From assembly GCA_902782875.1 (NCBI GenBank), contig CACZPE010000346.1:1-7996 (forward strand): a stretch of DNA of 7,996 bases, in the 5' to 3' direction. Positions 5,416 to 7,996 of the stretch are shown one piece after another (positions within the stretch are counted from its first letter, which is position 1; the number at the start of each line of letters is the position of its first letter). The stretch is from an uncultured Ruminococcus sp. (GTDB lineage Bacteria > Bacillota_A > Clostridia > Oscillospirales > Ruminococcaceae). Under the pieces are notes generated by a model. That model saw nothing but the letters and a program-made list of their open reading frames with translations. It was not told the origin of the DNA and did not search any database. The position numbers and the translations under genes are program-made.

Positions 5416-6281
5416 ATGATCCTCATATCGTTCTTATTGCTGACGGCTGTCGGTATAGCCGTATCGGGATGCTCACCGAGCCATGCGGTCTGCGGCATGC
5501 ATGAAAGCATGCTTATCTCATCCCATTCCAGCTCAAAATCAAACACATCCATATTGGCACGGATATGCTCAGCAGATGTAGCTTTCGGAACGGGTACTAT
5601 CCCCTTCTGTATGAGAAATCTCAGATTTATCTGCTGGGGAGTCCTGCCGTATTTTTGGGCAAGATGAGATATTATCATATTCCCCTCTGCCGAATTCTTA
5701 TCGCCCCGTCCGAAGGGGCTCCATGCTACGGGAAGCACGTTATTTTCCTTACAGTACGCCACTGCAGCCTCCTGCGAGCAGCCCGGATGAAGCTCCAGCT
5801 GATCGACTGCAGGATGTATACGGCAGTTGTCAAGTATGTTCTTCAGATGATGAGGAAGAAAATTCGACAGTCCGATATAGCGTATCTTTCCTTCGTCTGC
5901 AAGTCTTTCCAGCACGGAATAGGTCTGCAGATCCGTTTCCTTCCAGTTTTCATCAAAGCTGCCCGTCTTTCTCGGCCAGTGTATCATATATATATCGGCA
6001 TAGTCCGTTCCGAGACGGCGGAGAGATCTCTCCAGTGCCGCCGCAGGATCGTCTGTCTCATCTATCCAGAGCTTGGTACCTATGATAAACTTATCTCTCG
6101 GTATGCCTGTTGCGCGCAGCGCATTTCCAAGCATTTGCTCGGTACCGTAAAGAGACGCGGTGTCAAAAAAACGGAAGCCCGCTTCCACCGCTGCCATTAC
6201 AGGGTCTTCAGATCTCATCTGATACGTTCCGAATCCTATCTTCGGTATTGCTGTTCCGTCAAAAAGAGTAAAGCTTTCCAT
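5412..6281 (-). CDS. Aldo/keto reductase, NADPH-dependent (AKR5 / 2,5-diketogluconate reductase-like)
   Basis: This is a 289-residue TIM-barrel oxidoreductase that would reduce aldehydes or ketones with NAD(P)H in the cytoplasm. The full catalytic tetrad is visible: Asp40 in FFDTASLYG, Tyr45 in the same block, Lys70 in IGTKLW and His101 in YMIHWP. Other family blocks include IRYIGLSNF, VDQLELHP, PVAWSPFGRG and the cofactor-phosphate region VPVPKATSAEHIRANMD. The physiological substrate cannot be told from sequence. The start at 6281 follows AGGAGG (6286-6291) by 4 nt. The longer frame to 6329 lies inside aat and has no better ribosome site. The gap to aat is 22 bp and the stop overlaps the next start (ATGA). 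Nothing links it functionally to its protein-turnover neighbours; it may relieve carbonyl stress, which is a guess. Confidence 0.93.
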   Translation of the reverse strand: MESFTLFDGTAIPKIGFGTYQMRSEDPVMAAVEAGFRFFDTASLYGTEQMLGNALRATGIPRDKFIIGTKLWIDETDDPAAALERSLRRLGTDYADIYMIHWPRKTGSFDENWKETDLQTYSVLERLADEGKIRYIGLSNFLPHHLKNILDNCRIHPAVDQLELHPGCSQEAAVAYCKENNVLPVAWSPFGRGDKNSAEGNMIISHLAQKYGRTPQQINLRFLIQKGIVPVPKATSAEHIRANMDVFDFELEWDEISMLSCMPQTAWLGEHPDTAIPTAVSNKNDMRII

Positions 6282-6303
6282 ATGTCCTCCTTGTCTGTCC
6301 TTG

Positions 6304-6969
6304 TCATATCTCATCACCGTCAGCAGCATTGCGGTCTATCATTTCCATGAATTCCGCGTAGCTTATATATTCTCCGCCCATACTTGCAAGATGATCGGTG
6401 CGGAACTGACAGTCGATGAAGCTGTAGCCGTAGCGTGAGAGTGTCTCCGCAAGACCGATCAGTGCTATCTTCGAACCGTTTTCGATATCGGTGAACATAC
6501 TCTCCCCGAAGAAGCACCTGCACATATCAACACCGTACAGACCGCCTGCAAGCTTTCCGTCTATGTAGCTCTCCACACTCGCGGCATAGCCCGCTTTGTG
6601 CAGATTCATATAAGCCTCCTCCATATCGTCGGTTATCCATGTGCCCTCTGCGTTCTCGCGCTTTGTCCTGCATCTGTGCATCGTGTCGGCAAAGTCCCTG
6701 TTGATGACTATACCCGTTTCATGCTGACGCATGAATTTCTTCATGGAATGTGATATGTGTATCTTATCCGGCCTTATGATATACCGCTCGTGCGGACACC
6801 ACCACAGCACGGGATCTCCCTCATTGAACCACGGGAATATGCCGTTGCGGTAGGCAAGCAGCAGTCTGTCCGTCCTCAGATCACCGCCGACTGCAAGAAG
6901 TCCGTCCTCCTCAGCGTACTGCGGGTCGGGGAACATCACAGGTTCATCCTCTATCCTGAATACAGGCAT
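6304..6969 (-). CDS. aat: Leucyl/phenylalanyl-tRNA--protein transferase
   Basis: This 221-residue cytoplasmic enzyme transfers Leu or Phe from aminoacyl-tRNA to proteins with N-terminal Arg or Lys. That creates a primary destabilising residue recognised by ClpS/ClpAP. Family signatures are all present: LLAVGGDL (24-31), NGIFPWF (42-48), LWWCPHER (55-62), HISHSMKKF (71-79), GTWITDDM, FFGESMF (Glu156) and FIDCQF (Asp186, Gln188). As I recall them, Glu156, Asp186 and Gln188 are the residues named in studies of the E. coli enzyme, and they fall at the same numbers here. Length is close to the E. coli protein. Its ATG follows the clpA stop by one base, with a GAGG site (6976-6979) inside the clpA end, so the two are coupled. 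Adjacency to clpA strongly supports an N-degron role. Confidence 0.97.
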   Translation of the reverse strand: MPVFRIEDEPVMFPDPQYAEEDGLLAVGGDLRTDRLLLAYRNGIFPWFNEGDPVLWWCPHERYIIRPDKIHISHSMKKFMRQHETGIVINRDFADTMHRCRTKRENAEGTWITDDMEEAYMNLHKAGYAASVESYIDGKLAGGLYGVDMCRCFFGESMFTDIENGSKIALIGLAETLSRYGYSFIDCQFRTDHLASMGGEYISYAEFMEMIDRNAADGDEI

Positions 6970-6970
6970 A

Positions 6971-7996
6971 TCACACCTCGTCCGTCGTTACGATAAATCT
7001 ATCCTCATCTGCCGATAAAGTTATGCTTCCGCCGTTTTTCAGACTGCCGAAGAGTATCTCATCGACAAAGAGCGGCTTTATCTCATTGCGTATCACCCTG
7101 TCCGCCTCTCTTGCGCCGTATTCCGAAGTGACGCCCTTTTTCCTTATCATATCCGCTGCCTTCCGGTCATACCTCAGGGTGATATTCTTTTTCGCAAGCA
7201 GCGATGAAAGCTCGCCGAGCTTTTTGGTGATGACCTTTTGCGCTATATCATCATCCATGCCGTTAAAAACTACTATCCTGTCAAGACGGTTGCGGAATTC
7301 CGGCTGGAATATACGTTTCACTTCTTCCATTACGACAGTGCTGTCACGATTCGGATTTTCAAATCCGATAGTGCTCTTGCCTATACGGTTTGCTCCCGCG
7401 TTGGACGTCATGATCACCACGGTATTGCGGAAATCCGCCTTTCGCCCCTGATTATCGGTAAGTGTGGCATAATCCATTATCTGAAGAAGGATATTGTATA
7501 TATCCGGATGCGCCTTTTCTATCTCATCGAGCAGAAGCACGGAGGATGGATTCTTGCGTATCTCCTCTGTAAGGAGTCCGCCGTCCTCATATCCCACATA
7601 GCCTGCGGGCGAGCCTATCAGCTTTGCGACAGCGTGTTTCTCCTCATATTCGCTCATATCAAATCTTATCAGCTTAAGGCCCAGCTCTGCGGCAAGCTGT
7701 TTTGCGATCTCTGTCTTGCCCACGCCTGTAGGGCCTACGAAAAGAAGGGATGCCAGCGGCTTGTTGTCATCGAGAAGTCCTGCCTTTGAGAATTTGACTG
7801 CATTTGATACCTGATCCACTGCTTCATCCTGACCGAATATCTTTGCTTTAAGATTATCACCCAGCTTTTCAAGTCCCGTGAGCTCTTCGGTCTCCACAGT
7901 CTCTACAGGCACACGGCATATCTTTGTCAGCACTTCGTTTACCGCATCCTTATCCACAAGCATATCCTCAGAGGGATTCAGCTTTCTGTATGCGCC
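6971..7996 (-). CDS. clpA: ATP-dependent Clp protease ATP-binding subunit ClpA, C-terminal part (second AAA+ module)
   Basis: The window holds the last 341 residues; the gene continues past the right edge. The visible part starts with GAYRKLNPSED at the end of D1 and the D1-D2 linker, then the complete D2 ATPase module. That module has the Walker A GPTGVGKT (about 88-95), Walker B VLLLDEIEKA (Asp157-Glu158) and a pore-loop segment GYVGYEDGG. It also has the arginine-finger block PEFRNRLD (about 232-239) and sensor-2 YGAREADRVI. The ClpP-docking tripeptide IGF (about 210-212) is present, so this unfoldase should partner ClpP, unlike ClpB. The D2 sequence and the adjacent aat gene favour ClpA over ClpC. 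The N-terminal ClpS-binding domain and D1 are not in view. ClpAP unfolds and degrades N-degron and ssrA-tagged proteins. The gene leads a five-gene operon whose promoter is outside the window. Confidence 0.95.
   Translation of the reverse strand, partial: GAYRKLNPSEDMLVDKDAVNEVLTKICRVPVETVETEELTGLEKLGDNLKAKIFGQDEAVDQVSNAVKFSKAGLLDDNKPLASLLFVGPTGVGKTEIAKQLAAELGLKLIRFDMSEYEEKHAVAKLIGSPAGYVGYEDGGLLTEEIRKNPSSVLLLDEIEKAHPDIYNILLQIMDYATLTDNQGRKADFRNTVVIMTSNAGANRIGKSTIGFENPNRDSTVVMEEVKRIFQPEFRNRLDRIVVFNGMDDDIAQKVITKKLGELSSLLAKKNITLRYDRKAADMIRKKGVTSEYGAREADRVIRNEIKPLFVDEILFGSLKNGGSITLSADEDRFIVTTDEV

Noticed and set aside
5495..5512. GCATGC-ATGAAA-GCATGC inverted repeat
   Set aside because: It lies in the aldo/keto reductase coding frame and encodes ordinary residues (MLSCM). 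The arms are themselves short palindromes, so I take it as chance.
6282..6329. Longer aldo/keto reductase start at 6329
   Set aside because: It would overlap the end of aat and adds a non-family N-terminus. AGGAGG lies directly before the ATG at 6281.
5565..6350. Long plus-strand open frame (261 codons) opposite the aldo/keto reductase
   Set aside because: It is fully antisense to a gene with an intact catalytic tetrad, and its translation shows no domain and is rich in Cys, Arg and His, as is usual for shadow frames.
1..7996. CRISPR array, insertion sequence, tRNA or rRNA, attachment site
   Set aside because: I saw no regularly spaced repeats, transposase or integrase motifs, tRNA cloverleaf or rRNA-like stretch on either strand.

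Overview
The window looks like chromosomal DNA from a low-to-moderate GC Gram-positive anaerobe. My best guess is a Ruminococcus-like Clostridia/Oscillospiraceae genome. The reasons are strong Shine-Dalgarno sites (AGGAGG/AAGGAG) before most genes, consensus sigma-A-type promoters in AT-rich gaps, small CPxC-type metal-binding proteins, and a secreted protein with a jelly-roll-like region and a Big2-like domain. The genus is an inference. All recognisable genes, nine in total including two cut by the window edges, lie on the minus strand. Transcription therefore runs from high to low coordinates, and the window is best read from right to left.

Right block (7996 to about 4600): one tightly packed operon. 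It begins with the C-terminal 341 residues of a ClpA-type AAA+ unfoldase (start outside the window). Then come aat (leucyl/phenylalanyl-tRNA--protein transferase), an aldo/keto reductase, a YaiI/YqxD-family (DUF188) protein and a small uncharacterised protein. The clpA/aat gap is one base, and the last two junctions are ATGA stop/start overlaps. The block ends in a 15-bp hairpin terminator that contains the last stop codon. ClpA and Aat side by side suggest an N-degron protein-degradation module.

Middle block (about 4540 to 690): a TetR-family regulator, a CPBP-family intramembrane protease homologue, a 12-TM MFS exporter of the DHA3/MefA-like type, and a secreted protein, closed by a second 15-bp hairpin. 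A consensus promoter (TTGACA-17-TATTAT) precedes the regulator. Two near-identical 13-bp palindromes flank it, one overlapping the 5' UTR and one just upstream of the -35. This suggests autoregulation and probably control of the downstream exporter. The most reasonable reading is an inducible efflux or envelope-defence cassette.

Left block (about 575 to 1): a consensus promoter (TTGAAA-17-TATAAT) with inverted repeats over its start site. It drives a small HMA-domain metallochaperone-like protein and then a second protein that runs off the window. The second has an N-terminal membrane helix, a CCG motif and the D-x-D-x-SHY segment that precedes an HMA domain in a recognisable family. This looks like a metal-handling (copper, zinc or iron) operon with metal-responsive control.

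No RNA genes, insertion sequences, CRISPR arrays or prophage genes were seen. There is no gap without a gene longer than about 300 bases. The largest is 483-749, which holds the metal-operon promoter and the exporter-operon terminator.
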